A stretch of 64,000 bases of DNA from Opitutaceae bacterium (lineage in GTDB: Bacteria > Verrucomicrobiota > Verrucomicrobiia > Opitutales > Opitutaceae): the NCBI GenBank assembly GCA_028284385.1, contig JANQRT010000069.1:186001-250000 (forward strand), read 5' to 3'. The first letter of the stretch is position 1. Every line of letters starts with the position of its first letter. The notes beneath the pieces were generated by a model. It did not search any database. It was not told where the DNA came from and saw nothing but the letters and a program-made list of their open reading frames with translations. Positions 8,544 to 17,500 of the stretch are shown here, in pieces. The position numbers and the translations under genes are program-made.

Positions 8544-8972
8544 ATGAAACGCATAGCTGTATTAAATGGACCGAATCTCGATCGGCTAGGCAAACGCCAG
8601 CCGGAGCTCTATGGATCGGAAACCCTCGCCGATTTAGAAAATCAGCTACGCGATTCATTCACGGAAACGACCTTCGAATTCTTCCAATCGAATGACGAAG
8701 GAGATCTTGTTTCGAAAATCGCCAACCTTGCCGAAACGGGTTGTGACGGAATCGTTTTCAATCCAGCGGCTTATTCGCATACCAGCATCGCATTGCGGGA
8801 TGCCCTGGCCAGCGCGGGAATCCCCACAGTTGAAGTACATATTAGCAACATCCACAAGCGTGAGCGATTCAGACATCACTCGCATACGGCGAACGAATCG
8901 CTAGGCGTCATTGCAGGACTTGGTTTGAAAGGCTATCACTACGCCGTACAGCATCTGCTAGGATTAGGCTAG
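8544..8972 (+). CDS. aroQ: 3-dehydroquinate dehydratase, type II
   Basis: This 142-residue enzyme removes water from 3-dehydroquinate in the shikimate pathway. It starts with the family signature 'VLNGPNLDRLGKRQPELYG', whose Arg and Tyr form the active site, and carries 'GIVFNPAAYSHTSIALRDAL' and 'VEVHISNIHKRERFRHHS' with the substrate-binding Asn and catalytic His. Length and motif order are normal. The gene follows the Nif3-like gene and precedes the non-coding region with the small-RNA candidates. Confidence 0.95.
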   Translation: MKRIAVLNGPNLDRLGKRQPELYGSETLADLENQLRDSFTETTFEFFQSNDEGDLVSKIANLAETGCDGIVFNPAAYSHTSIALRDALASAGIPTVEVHISNIHKRERFRHHSHTANESLGVIAGLGLKGYHYAVQHLLGLG

Positions 8973-9049
8973 AGACAGGACCAACCGTAAATGCCACTGG
9001 GGAAGCCTGCTTCGAATTTCCAAGGCAAGCCAGAACACCGGAAAAAGAC

Positions 9050-9130
9050 AAAAAAGATGGGCGGAAAAACCGCCCAATGAACGCTGTCACTCCCTGGATG
9101 TTTCAAACAGCGCCAGGCATCGCGTTTCAG
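9050..9130 (-). ncRNA. Candidate small RNA, copy A
   Basis: A sigma70-like promoter (9137-9164) is followed by about 80 bases ending in a strong terminator: GGGCGG (9064-9059) and CCGCCC (9075-9070) form the stem and TTTTTT spans 9055-9050. The transcript has the core GCGATGCCTGGC, then TCCAGGG, so CCTGG can pair with CCAGG (9117-9113 with 9097-9093), and AACGC (9126-9122) can close with GCGTT (9084-9080). A second copy with the same plan lies 200 bp away. No plausible protein is encoded. Transcription and structure are inferred from sequence. Confidence 0.6.
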
Positions 9131-9136
9131 GTTGAA

Positions 9137-9164
9137 ACACTAGGAATCAGACTGATTTCGTCAA
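9137..9164 (-). promoter_or_regulatory. Promoter of small RNA copy A
   Basis: On the minus strand TTGACG (9164-9159) and TAGTGT (9142-9137) are separated by 16 bases. The layout is the same as in copy B, which strengthens both calls. Confidence 0.55.
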
Positions 9165-9263
9165 CGCAATCCGGCATCCTTTCAGAAGAAATTCCAGGGG
9201 ATCTTAGCCAAAATAAGAGTAGCTTATCAGGAAACGAAATTCGTAGTTAGAAGCGTACTACAG

Positions 9264-9350
9264 AAAAAAGAGGGCGACCTTAAAGTCGCCCTTAGATGCT
9301 ATCATCCCCTGGATACGTTTAGTAGAGCCAGGCATCGCATTCGAATTATG
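9264..9350 (-). ncRNA. Candidate small RNA, copy B
   Basis: This copy has the same order of elements as copy A: promoter, the core GCGATGCCTGGC, then ATCCAGGGG, then a terminator with stem GGGCGAC/GTCGCCC (9291-9285 with 9278-9272) and TTTTTT at 9269-9264. CTGG pairs with CCAG and, unlike copy A, the outer stem is closed by GATGC with GCATC (9336-9332 with 9299-9295). The core is shared with copy A while promoter and terminator stems differ in sequence, which suggests an old duplication kept by selection on the RNA. The target is unknown. Confidence 0.6.
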
Positions 9351-9356
9351 AATCTC

Positions 9357-9384
9357 AATCTAATTGATATTATCGGCAGGTCAA
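9357..9384 (-). promoter_or_regulatory. Promoter of small RNA copy B
   Basis: On the minus strand TTGACC (9384-9379) and TAGATT (9362-9357) are 16 bases apart, the same spacing as in copy A. The predicted start is near 9350. Confidence 0.55.
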
Positions 9385-9780
9385 GATCTAACTTAAATAA
9401 ATACATTTTTTTCTTTAATTTAGCCTCTTAATCTTTTGATCAACCATTCTAGAAACGCAAAGACCCGGCGGTCCCACATCCGCCGGGCCAAGCAACGACT
9501 CAGTTTTGGAACTAAAATCCTGACTGAAATTCTTAGAGCAAAGCCTTTTCGAGAGTCTTCGTCCTGTCTGTTTTACGATGCCAAGAGTTTATCAAAACGG
9601 CAGGTTTCGCGCAATCCGTGATGCATACTGAATCGCGTGCGGGAATCCGCATTTTTGGCGCGTGAACACTCCATTTGCCCATGTGAATGTAAAAATTGAG
9701 CGAATACGGAAGTTGAGGCCTCATTTTCTCTGTTAATTGGGTGGACAGAGAACGGAAGCCGGCTAATTAGCTAATGCTGT
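9385..9780. other. Intergenic stretch with one orphan terminator-like hairpin
   Basis: About 400 bp with no convincing protein gene; the short frames here lack family matches. The only strong element is a GC-rich hairpin (CCCGGCGG at 9464-9471 with CCGCCGGG at 9480-9487). In the minus direction it is followed by TCTTTGCGTTTCT, so it may end a further unidentified minus-strand transcript. No clear promoter could be assigned to it. The last 100 bp must hold the promoter of the small membrane-protein gene. Confidence 0.4.
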
Positions 9781-10032
9781 ATGTCTGAAAATCAAGGTAT
9801 CCTGAAAGTTACACCCAAAACGACCGCCATCGACCTGTTGATCACGATAGTGGTCGGCTATCTCTTTCTGCTTTGGTTCAAGCCCCACGTTCCAAGCGAG
9901 GATCCCTCGACGATCTTCTGGGTAGCCGCCTTTTCGGCGATTCCCGCCGCTGGCACATTTTGGCTCTGCCTTCAGATGTTCAAGGTCACTCTGGTACACC
10001 AGCGCAAGCTGAAGGAAGAGAAGAAAGACTAA
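9781..10032 (+). CDS. Small membrane protein, unknown
   Basis: The 83-residue product has two hydrophobic helices, at about 17-33 and 46-67, joined by a short polar loop, and ends in a very basic and acidic tail (KLKEEKKD). This suggests a small inner-membrane protein with both ends in the cytoplasm. I do not recognise the family. It precedes the reductase gene by 72 bp on the same strand. The ATG at 9781 has no strong ribosome-binding site. Confidence 0.65.
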   Translation: MSENQGILKVTPKTTAIDLLITIVVGYLFLLWFKPHVPSEDPSTIFWVAAFSAIPAAGTFWLCLQMFKVTLVHQRKLKEEKKD

Positions 10033-10104
10033 GAGCAATCTTAACCTACTAGGCTTCTTCCGCTCCCATCCGTTGTGGTTGATTAGGATTAGAGGATTTC
10101 TTCT

Positions 10105-11094
10105 TTGAAGACCCTGATCACGCGCCTGATTCCTAGCAAAGGACCAGCGATGTTGGCCGATGCAGGACTCCAGCTAGATTATCGCGATACTGACTCACCT
10201 TGTTCCGAAAAGGAAATCAAAGCTCGGATCCGAGGAGTAGAATGCCTCTTATGCACCCTTACTGAAAACATTAGCTCCGAAGTAATCGAGGCGGCAGGTG
10301 GCTCTTTAAAGCTAATCGCCAACATGGCGATCGGCTACAATAACATCGATGTGAAGACTGCGGTTGATCGGGGTATCCTCGTGACCAATACGCCCGACAC
10401 GACAACCATCGCCACAGCCGATCTTGCCTGGACGCTTATTCTAGGAGTCGTGAGGCGGGTGATCGAAGGTGACGCCTTGGCTAGAAGCGGCAACTGGAAG
10501 GGTTGGGGGCCACTTCAATTGCTCGGTGGCGATTTGGACGGCAATACTATCGGCATCATCGGCGCAGGAGCAATCGGGTCCGCGGTGGCAAAGCGCGCGA
10601 CCGGCTTCGGTATGAATGTCATCTACCACAGCCGATCCCAAAGCGCTCGCATCGAAGAAGCGGCGCCTGGCGCCAAGCGTGTATCTCTGGAAGAGCTGTT
10701 AAAGATGAGCGACATCGTAAGCGTCCATGTTCCCTACACCCCAGAAACGCATCACCTTATCGGCGAGGACCAATTTGCCATGATGAAGCCATCTGCCTAT
10801 TTTATAAACACGGCTCGAGGTCCCATCCATGATGAAAATGCGCTTGTAGAAGTTCTCAAGTCCGGCGAAATCGCAGGAGCTGGATTAGACGTTTATGAAG
10901 AGGAACCCAAGCTCCATCCTGAATTATCGGAGCTCAAGAATGCAGTCATTCTTCCCCATCTCGGGAGCGCCACGGAACGTACCCGTCAAAACATGTCGAT
11001 GAAAGCCGCTCGCAACATTGTTGCTCTATCAAAGGGAGAGATTCCTCCTGATCTAGTAGCGGAATCCAGAGCCGGCTTTCTAGAAAATCAGTAG
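10105..11094 (+). CDS. D-isomer-specific 2-hydroxyacid dehydrogenase (glyoxylate/hydroxypyruvate reductase type)
   Basis: The 329-residue protein has the two-domain fold of D-2-hydroxyacid dehydrogenases. It shows 'NMAIGYNNIDVKTAVDRGI' near residue 75, the NAD(P) motif GIIGAGAIG near 153, the substrate-binding arginine in NTARGPIHDE, and the catalytic histidine in LPHLGSAT. These features are closest to glyoxylate/hydroxypyruvate reductases (GyaR/GhrB). The start is TTG at 10105 with AGAGG about nine bases upstream. It ends 11 bp from the convergent rnhB. Exact substrate is inferred. Confidence 0.85.
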   Translation: MKTLITRLIPSKGPAMLADAGLQLDYRDTDSPCSEKEIKARIRGVECLLCTLTENISSEVIEAAGGSLKLIANMAIGYNNIDVKTAVDRGILVTNTPDTTTIATADLAWTLILGVVRRVIEGDALARSGNWKGWGPLQLLGGDLDGNTIGIIGAGAIGSAVAKRATGFGMNVIYHSRSQSARIEEAAPGAKRVSLEELLKMSDIVSVHVPYTPETHHLIGEDQFAMMKPSAYFINTARGPIHDENALVEVLKSGEIAGAGLDVYEEEPKLHPELSELKNAVILPHLGSATERTRQNMSMKAARNIVALSKGEIPPDLVAESRAGFLENQ

Positions 11095-11105
11095 GCTCTT
11101 ATAGT

Positions 11106-11864
11106 TTACTCGAACCCGAACTCTTCCTGTTCGTTTTCTGGTCCAGTTTCTAGGAGCTTTCTTAAAAACAGCGAGCGATGGACAGGCGTAGGTCCTTTAT
11201 CGAGGATCGCGTTGCGATGCGGAGGAGTGGCATAACCTTTGCATGAGGCGAAGTGATAATGTGGATACTCGCAGTCCAAAGCCATCATCTTCCTATCCCT
11301 TGTCACCTTGGCGATAATCGAAGCCATAGCGATGCAAAGCGATTTGGAGTCTCCCTTGACAATCCCGTGGTGACTGAAGCCCAAAGACCGCATCGGTTTT
11401 CCATCCACTAAAACAATCCATTGCGAAAGTCTTTCCTGAACAGAATCGTTGTTTTCAGAATCCGAAAAGAGAGGGTCAGGATCATGCCGTTCAATGCTGG
11501 CCCTTGTCAAAATATCCTGCATGGCTCGGTTCATGGCTATTTGCGTCGCCCCGAGAATATTGTGAATCTCGATCTCTTTCACCGAACCTACCCCTACTCC
11601 AATGAAAATCCGGTTAGTACGTTCAAGCCAACGCAGTCTATCGTAGAGTTCTTCCCGTTCCTCAGGCTTGAGTAGTTTGGAATCGTTGATGCGAGAAGCA
11701 TTTCGTTTGCACCAATCTGTATCGTAAAACGCGCTACGAGCGGCAACCGCCGCGGCGACCACAGGACCGGCCAAGGCTCCACGCCCCGCTTCATCCAGGC
11801 CAATCAGTCCAGCTTGTCCATTGAGGCGATTGCGATCGTATGCTCTAAGGCGTCTCGATTTCAC
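11106..11864 (-). CDS. rnhB: Ribonuclease HII
   Basis: This 252-residue enzyme cuts the RNA strand of RNA-DNA hybrids and removes single ribonucleotides. The motif GLDEAGRGALAGP supplies D24 and E25, NDSKLL gives D61, and a later 'IVLVDGKPMRSL' holds the next acidic residue. An insert of about 20 polar residues lies between these last two blocks. It is 11 bp after rnhC on the same strand, so the two RNase H genes are probably one transcript. Confidence 0.92.
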   Translation of the reverse strand: MKSRRLRAYDRNRLNGQAGLIGLDEAGRGALAGPVVAAAVAARSAFYDTDWCKRNASRINDSKLLKPEEREELYDRLRWLERTNRIFIGVGVGSVKEIEIHNILGATQIAMNRAMQDILTRASIERHDPDPLFSDSENNDSVQERLSQWIVLVDGKPMRSLGFSHHGIVKGDSKSLCIAMASIIAKVTRDRKMMALDCEYPHYHFASCKGYATPPHRNAILDKGPTPVHRSLFLRKLLETGPENEQEEFGFE

Positions 11865-11875
11865 AAATGGGAGGA

Positions 11876-12880
11876 CTACTTTTTCCAGGCCGTTTTTTCT
11901 TTAGGCTTGGCAAGGGGTAACACGTCGAGCATTCCCGCCTCCTCGACGGCTTCGTAAGCCGTCCGGAAATGCAGCTTGGCGAAGTCTTTGAAGCTATCCG
12001 CTCCGAACTTCTTCAGTATCTCAATGGCTTGCTTTTTAACCTGGGCGCTCGCTCCTTTTAATAAGGTGTCTCCAAATCGCTTGGACAATTTAGCCATGTA
12101 GCGAACGTATTCCGCGCGAGCGACTACCGAAGCCGCCGCCACGACAGGATCTTCTTCCGCCTTGGTCTGCATACGCAGCTCGAAATTCGAATCCTTGAAA
12201 TGCCGACCGACCAAGTCCTGCTTGCTAAACTGGTCCAACATTCCCCACGGAGCTCGCTTTTTTCGCAAGGCCGCCTCCAGCGATTTCGCATGCTGCCAGC
12301 CAATGAGCGAATTCAGATTGGCTCGAGGACGGCTCATCAATTCGTTGTACTTGGCCATTCCGCAGAAACAGGACTCGGCCACGGCGCCTTTCGTTTCTCG
12401 TATGACCTTATCCAACTTTAGGATACGGCTGTCCGTGATTTTCTTCGAATCTCGGATCCCATGCTTAACCCATTCATCGATCTGTGGCTTGTCGGCAACC
12501 ACGCACGCCGTTATCACGGGCCCGAAAAGGTCCCCCTTGCCGCTTTCATCCATTCCGGCATGCAGCTCAAACCACTCCGGATGGTAAATCTCGTCGTATC
12601 CAAAACGCGCTTCGCCAAGGACTTCAGGCTCGAGGATGTTAATGACGAAGTCTTCCGTCTCCTTCCCTTGCACAACCAGCTTACCGCTTTTATAGCCAAC
12701 GATGTTCACCTTGTTTCCTTTGAATGCAAAGCGAGCATATTCCACATCGTAGGGATCCCACATCTTCATCTCGCAGATGCCTTCAAGCTTTTCTAGCTGA
12801 TCTTCGGTCAGCTTCGCGGTATAGATGGTCTTCTTCTTGGGCTCTTCAGGAATATCCGGTTTTTTCTTTTTCTTAGGCAT
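11876..12880 (-). CDS. rnhC: Ribonuclease HIII
   Basis: The 334-residue protein is the HIII type. It has a lysine-rich start, an N-terminal TBP-like substrate-binding domain (to about residue 95), and a catalytic domain with GMDESGKGDLFGP (D111, E112) and 'IRDSKKITD'. The GxG in the DESGKGD motif and the N-terminal domain separate it from HII. It is the first gene of a tandem pair with rnhB, and divergent from mutY across 125 bp, so repair and replication genes cluster here. Confidence 0.92.
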   Translation of the reverse strand: MPKKKKKPDIPEEPKKKTIYTAKLTEDQLEKLEGICEMKMWDPYDVEYARFAFKGNKVNIVGYKSGKLVVQGKETEDFVINILEPEVLGEARFGYDEIYHPEWFELHAGMDESGKGDLFGPVITACVVADKPQIDEWVKHGIRDSKKITDSRILKLDKVIRETKGAVAESCFCGMAKYNELMSRPRANLNSLIGWQHAKSLEAALRKKRAPWGMLDQFSKQDLVGRHFKDSNFELRMQTKAEEDPVVAAASVVARAEYVRYMAKLSKRFGDTLLKGASAQVKKQAIEILKKFGADSFKDFAKLHFRTAYEAVEEAGMLDVLPLAKPKEKTAWKK

Positions 12881-13005
12881 AAAGAAGTGGCGAGTAGGCT
12901 TTCAAACGAATGGAAACACTTGAAGGCGAATCCGGATTGAAATCAATGACTGAAATGAAAGCGAATTCGATTGATAGTCTTTGATGCAAATTTCTAGAAC
13001 TATCC

Positions 13006-14037
13006 ATGGCCAAGCAGAATGAAGAGCTGACCAGCAAAGCGGCGGTTTTCCGATCAAGACTGATTGAATGGTATGATCAACACGCCAGAGAACTGCCCTG
13101 GCGATCCAAGCCCTCCCTTTATAAGACAGTCGTTTCCGAGTTCATGCTGCAGCAAACGCAGGTCAAAACGGTATTGCCCTACTTCAAGAACTGGATCGAA
13201 GAGTATCCGGACTTCCGAGGGCTGGCCAAAGCCAGTGAGGAGAGAGTATTAAAAAGCTGGGAAGGGCTCGGCTACTATTCGAGAGCTCGCAATCTACGAA
13301 AACTTGCTCAGCAGCTCAGCGAGATGGAGAGCATTCCAACCAAAGCTGAAGACTGGCTTGGTTTTCCTGGAATAGGACCCTACGCAGCCGCAGCGATTTG
13401 CAGCATCTCTTTCAATGATTCCGCTGCTGTAGTCGATGGAAATGTGGTTCGTATCTTAGCAAGGCTTACGGGCGACGCTACGCTATATAAAAACAGCGGC
13501 GAGGCTGCAAAACGCTATCGGGAGATCGCAGAAAAACTCCTCAATCACGAACGCCCTGGAGATCACAATCAAGCAATGATGGAACTGGGAGCTACGCTTT
13601 GCCTGAAGCAGAATCCGCAGTGCCTCCTGTGCCCGGTCAACGCGATGTGCAAAGGGCGATTAAATGGAAACGAAGCCACGCTCCCGCGATTCGAAAAAAC
13701 AAAGTACGAAGCCAAGCAAGTGGATCGAGTTTGGATTGCCGACAAAGAGGGCGTCTTGCTGCACAAGATTCCTAGCCATGCAAAACGCATGAAGGGGCTT
13801 CATGAAATCCCAACCGCGGATCAAGCAGGGATACGTCTGAATGGACAAAAGCCCATTCTGCAAAAGAAAAGATCGATTACCAAATATCGAATCACGGAGT
13901 CCTTCTATCGAATTGATCGAGGCGTTCTTCCAGAACCGCTAGCCGAAGGCTGCAAGTGGACGAGAAAGTCCGACCTTGAAAGCCTTCCTCTTTCAGGACC
14001 TCATCGAAAATGGATAGGCGAACTGCTGGAAATGTAA
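13006..14037 (+). CDS. mutY: A/G-specific adenine glycosylase MutY
   Basis: This 343-residue DNA repair enzyme removes adenine mispaired with 8-oxoguanine. The catalytic glutamate is E45 in SEFMLQQTQVKT, the helix-hairpin-helix is 'LGFPGIGPYAAAAI' at 118-131, and the catalytic aspartate is D144 in VVDGNVVR. The four cysteines of the iron-sulfur cluster are C199, C206, C209 and C215 in the expected C-x6-C-x2-C-x5-C spacing. A C-terminal NUDIX-like domain follows (about 230-343). All key residues are present. Confidence 0.95.
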   Translation: MAKQNEELTSKAAVFRSRLIEWYDQHARELPWRSKPSLYKTVVSEFMLQQTQVKTVLPYFKNWIEEYPDFRGLAKASEERVLKSWEGLGYYSRARNLRKLAQQLSEMESIPTKAEDWLGFPGIGPYAAAAICSISFNDSAAVVDGNVVRILARLTGDATLYKNSGEAAKRYREIAEKLLNHERPGDHNQAMMELGATLCLKQNPQCLLCPVNAMCKGRLNGNEATLPRFEKTKYEAKQVDRVWIADKEGVLLHKIPSHAKRMKGLHEIPTADQAGIRLNGQKPILQKKRSITKYRITESFYRIDRGVLPEPLAEGCKWTRKSDLESLPLSGPHRKWIGELLEM

Positions 14038-14047
14038 GCGCCTGAAA

Positions 14048-14076
14048 TAAAAAAACTTCCTCAATTTCGAGGAAGT
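14048..14076 (-). terminator. Intrinsic terminator after rpsU
   Basis: Stem ACTTCCTC/GAGGAAGT (14055-14062 with 14069-14076), six-base loop, and seven T residues on the minus strand (14054-14048). It ends the rpsU transcript; on the plus strand the tail is T-poor, so it serves mutY less well. Confidence 0.85.
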
Positions 14077-14104
14077 CTTGGATCGGAGCGATAGCTTTTC
14101 GGGG

Positions 14105-14302
14105 CTAGTTATCCCACTTGTGGCGCAACATGTTGTTGAATGCCGCCACTTTCTTTTGTCGACGCTTCGTCTCGGATGGCTTTTCGAAGTAGCGGTTGCC
14201 ACGCACGTCGCGAATCACGCCCTCGCGATCAAGCTTCTTCTTCAAGCGACGAAGCGCGCGTTCTACGGGCTCGTTTTTGCGGATTTTTACTTCAATAGCC
14301 AT
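14105..14302 (-). CDS. rpsU: 30S ribosomal protein S21
   Basis: The 65-residue protein is bS21 of the small ribosomal subunit, which helps mRNA binding. The pattern 'EVKIRKNEPVERALRRLKKK' and the following 'KPSETKRRQKKVAA' region are diagnostic. It is monocistronic, convergent with mutY and closed by its own terminator. About 280 bp separate it from the divergent dnaE; a TTGACG box lies on its strand near 14354-14349 but no good -10 hexamer pairs with it. Confidence 0.95.
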   Translation of the reverse strand: MAIEVKIRKNEPVERALRRLKKKLDREGVIRDVRGNRYFEKPSETKRRQKKVAAFNNMLRHKWDN

Positions 14303-14582
14303 ATTTTGATGGGAAAGAGGCGTACGAAGGCGCCATTTCCAAACATCGTCAACATTTTTCGAGAATGAAACAAGGACGATTACATTTACTAAACGGCTTT
14401 AGTTTGAAACCTGCTCCGGCTCACGACAGCCCTTTGAAGAGCGACCTTCAAGTCAGCCGGCTTAAGAGGCTTAAAATCGCGAGCGAGGGTGAATAACCTG
14501 TCGATAAGTCAGGAAAACCTGGTGAGCAATTACGCGCTTCTTTTCTTTGAAACCGCAGCCAGAAGGCTTTGACTGACGCATA

Positions 14583-17500
14583 ATGTCCGCCGCCAAAGGT
14601 CCATTCGTCCATCTTCATAATCACACCCACTACTCGCTCCTAGACGGATGCGCGAAACCGACCCGAGCGGCGGCTAGAGCCAAGGAGCTGGGCATGCCGG
14701 CCCTGGCCATGACCGATCACGGCAACCTTTTCGGTGCCATCGATTTCTATCTGGCCTGCAAGAAGGAAGGCATCAATCCGCTGATTGGATGCGAGTTGTA
14801 CTACGTGAATGACCATAAGCAGTCCGAGCGACCTCGCCGAGAAAGAAGGCGGACGGACGATATTGGCGACATTCCGGAAGACTATGTGCCCTCTCCGGCG
14901 GATTTCCCGCAATACCAAATTCATCACAAGGGCGTTATCGCCAAGGACTTCGAAGGCTATCAAAATCTATGCAAACTCGTTTCGGACGCTCACATTAATG
15001 GGGTTTACTACAAGCCACGGACCGATATCGAAAAACTGGCTAAGTATTCCAAGGGTCTGATTGGTCTGAGCGGATGCATCAATGGTGTCGCTTCTCAGTA
15101 TTTGATTTATGGTGACTACGAGAAAGCTCGAAAGGCCACCGGCCAGTTCGTGGATATCTTCGGCAAGGAAAACTATTTTATCGAGCTTCAGGATCACGGC
15201 ATGCCTGTGCAGAAGCGTATCATTCCTGGACTTATAAAACTGGCCAAGGAGTTCGATCTGAAAGTCATCTGCGCCAACGATTCTCACTATGTCTACAAGG
15301 AAGACGCGGAGCCCCATGACGCCCTGCTCTGTATCCAGACCGGCAAGATCATTTCCGATCCGAATCGGATGAAATACCCTTCCCAGGAATTCTACCTGAA
15401 AAGCCGAGAGGAAATGTATGAGATTTTTAAGGACATTCCTGAGTCGCTGGACAACACGGTTCATGTTGGAGAAATGTGTAGCCTTGAGATTCCCTTTGGC
15501 GAGAACCACTACCCCGTTTTCGAAACGCCTCCCGAATTGAAGTCTTTCAAACGAGACCCGGATGCCTTCGATCGGATTCTCGACATTTACGAAACCGAGA
15601 AAACCAAAGTAAACAAGCAGAACGGCATCGAGGAAATCTGCAAGCTGGGACCGGAGGAAAGAGAGGAATTCAAGAAACACGGCATGCTTTTGTTGGAGCT
15701 ATGCAAACGCGGACTGAAAGAGAGGTATGGCGTCGATTACGATAACCGCGAGACCTACGTTCCTAAGGAAGGCCAAAGGGAGGATTTCGCCGACTTCGTT
15801 TGCGGACAGATGGACTTCCAACTGGCCATTATAGCCGGTACCGGATTCATCGACTACTTCCTTATTGTCTGGGACTTCATCAATTTCGCCCGCAATCGAA
15901 ATATCCCGGTCGGGCCTGGTCGAGGATCGGGCGCCGGATCTATCGTTTCCTATGTATTGAAAATAACGGACATCGAGCCGCTTCGTTTCGATTTGCTCTT
16001 CGAGCGCATGCTGAATCTGGAGCGTGTTTCGCCACCCGATTTCGATATCGATTTCTGTATGAGGCGCCGTGAGGACGTAGTGAATTTCGTAAGGGAAAAA
16101 TACGGACACGATAACGTCGCTAATATCATCACCTATGGCACATTCGGAGCGAAAATGATCATTCGCGATATGGCTCGAGTGAATGACGTTCCCTTTGCTG
16201 AGGCAGACAAACTGGCCAAGATGATTCCCGACGAGCTCAATATTTCACTGGAGGCTTCAGTCGAAAAATCCAAGGAACTCCGCGATGAGATGGCTCGGAA
16301 TCCAGTCGCCAATAAAATCGTCGAGCAGGGCAAAATCATAGAGGGCATGGTTCGCAATACCGGCAAGCACGCGTGCGGAGTGATCATTGGCGATCAGCCA
16401 ATTCACAATCTGGTCCCCGTCACCCTTCAGGAAGGCGATCTGACGACTCAATACGCCAAAGGTCCGGCGGAAGATCTCGGTCTGCTCAAAATGGACTTCC
16501 TAGGACTTAAGAATCTCACGGTCATGGACGACGCGCAAAAGAGCGTTCGTCTTGGCCGGAATCTTCCTGATTTCGATATCGAGAAGGTCGATCTCAATGA
16601 CGAGAAAACGTACCAGCTTCTCAATCAAGGAAAGACTATCGGAGTCTTCCAGCTCGAATCGAGTGGCATGCAGTCGCTGTGCCGGCAAATCGATCTCTCG
16701 AAGTTCGAGGAGATTATCGCGCTTGTAGCCCTCTATCGGCCGGGACCCATGCAATTCATACCGCAGTTTATCAAAGGCAAGAAGGACGCGTCTACCATCG
16801 AAGTACCTCACCCATTGTTGAAGGATCTCGTATCCGAAACTTATGGAATCATGGTCTATCAAGAACAGGTTATGGAAGCGGCGCGTATCATTTCCGGCTA
16901 TACGCTAGGCGAAGCGGACATTCTGCGAAAGGCGATGGGGAAGAAGATCGCCTCCGTTATGGAGGCTCAGAAAGAAGTATTCGTGGCTGGCGCGGACAAA
17001 ACCCATGGCATCAGTCGCAAGAAAGCCTTGGACATCTTCGCGATCCTCGAGAAATTCGCAGCCTATGGTTTCAACAAGGCCCACTCCACATGCTATGCCA
17101 TGATCGCTTATCGCACGGCGTATCTGAAAGCCAACTACCCAGTTGAGTTTCTGGCGGCGGCCCTCTCCTGTGAATTAGGCAATTCGGATAGCGTATCCAA
17201 ATTTATCGACGAAGCCGAGGCTATGCATGTGCGGATCCTGTCGCCCGACGTGAATATTTCGCGAGACGCTTTCACACCGGTGATCGACGATCCGGAAGAC
17301 CAGGCCGCAGGTCGTCCAGGCTCGATCCGCTTTGGATTGGCGGCTATAAAGGGAGTGGGCAACGCAGCGGCCAGCAGGATAATCGAGGAGCGGGAAAGCA
17401 ATGGCGACTTCAAGGATTTCGATGATTTTCTATCTCGTGTGGATACGAAAGCCGTTAACCGTCGCGTATTGGAATGTCTTGTAAAAACCGGGGCCTTCGA

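Noticed and set aside
9533..9724. 63-codon minus-strand frame in the intergenic region
   Set aside because: No family pattern, no ribosome-binding site, and rich in Arg/Cys/His as chance frames are.
14967..15680. 237-codon minus-strand frame in dnaE
   Set aside because: It lies inside the conserved polymerase gene with no motif of its own.
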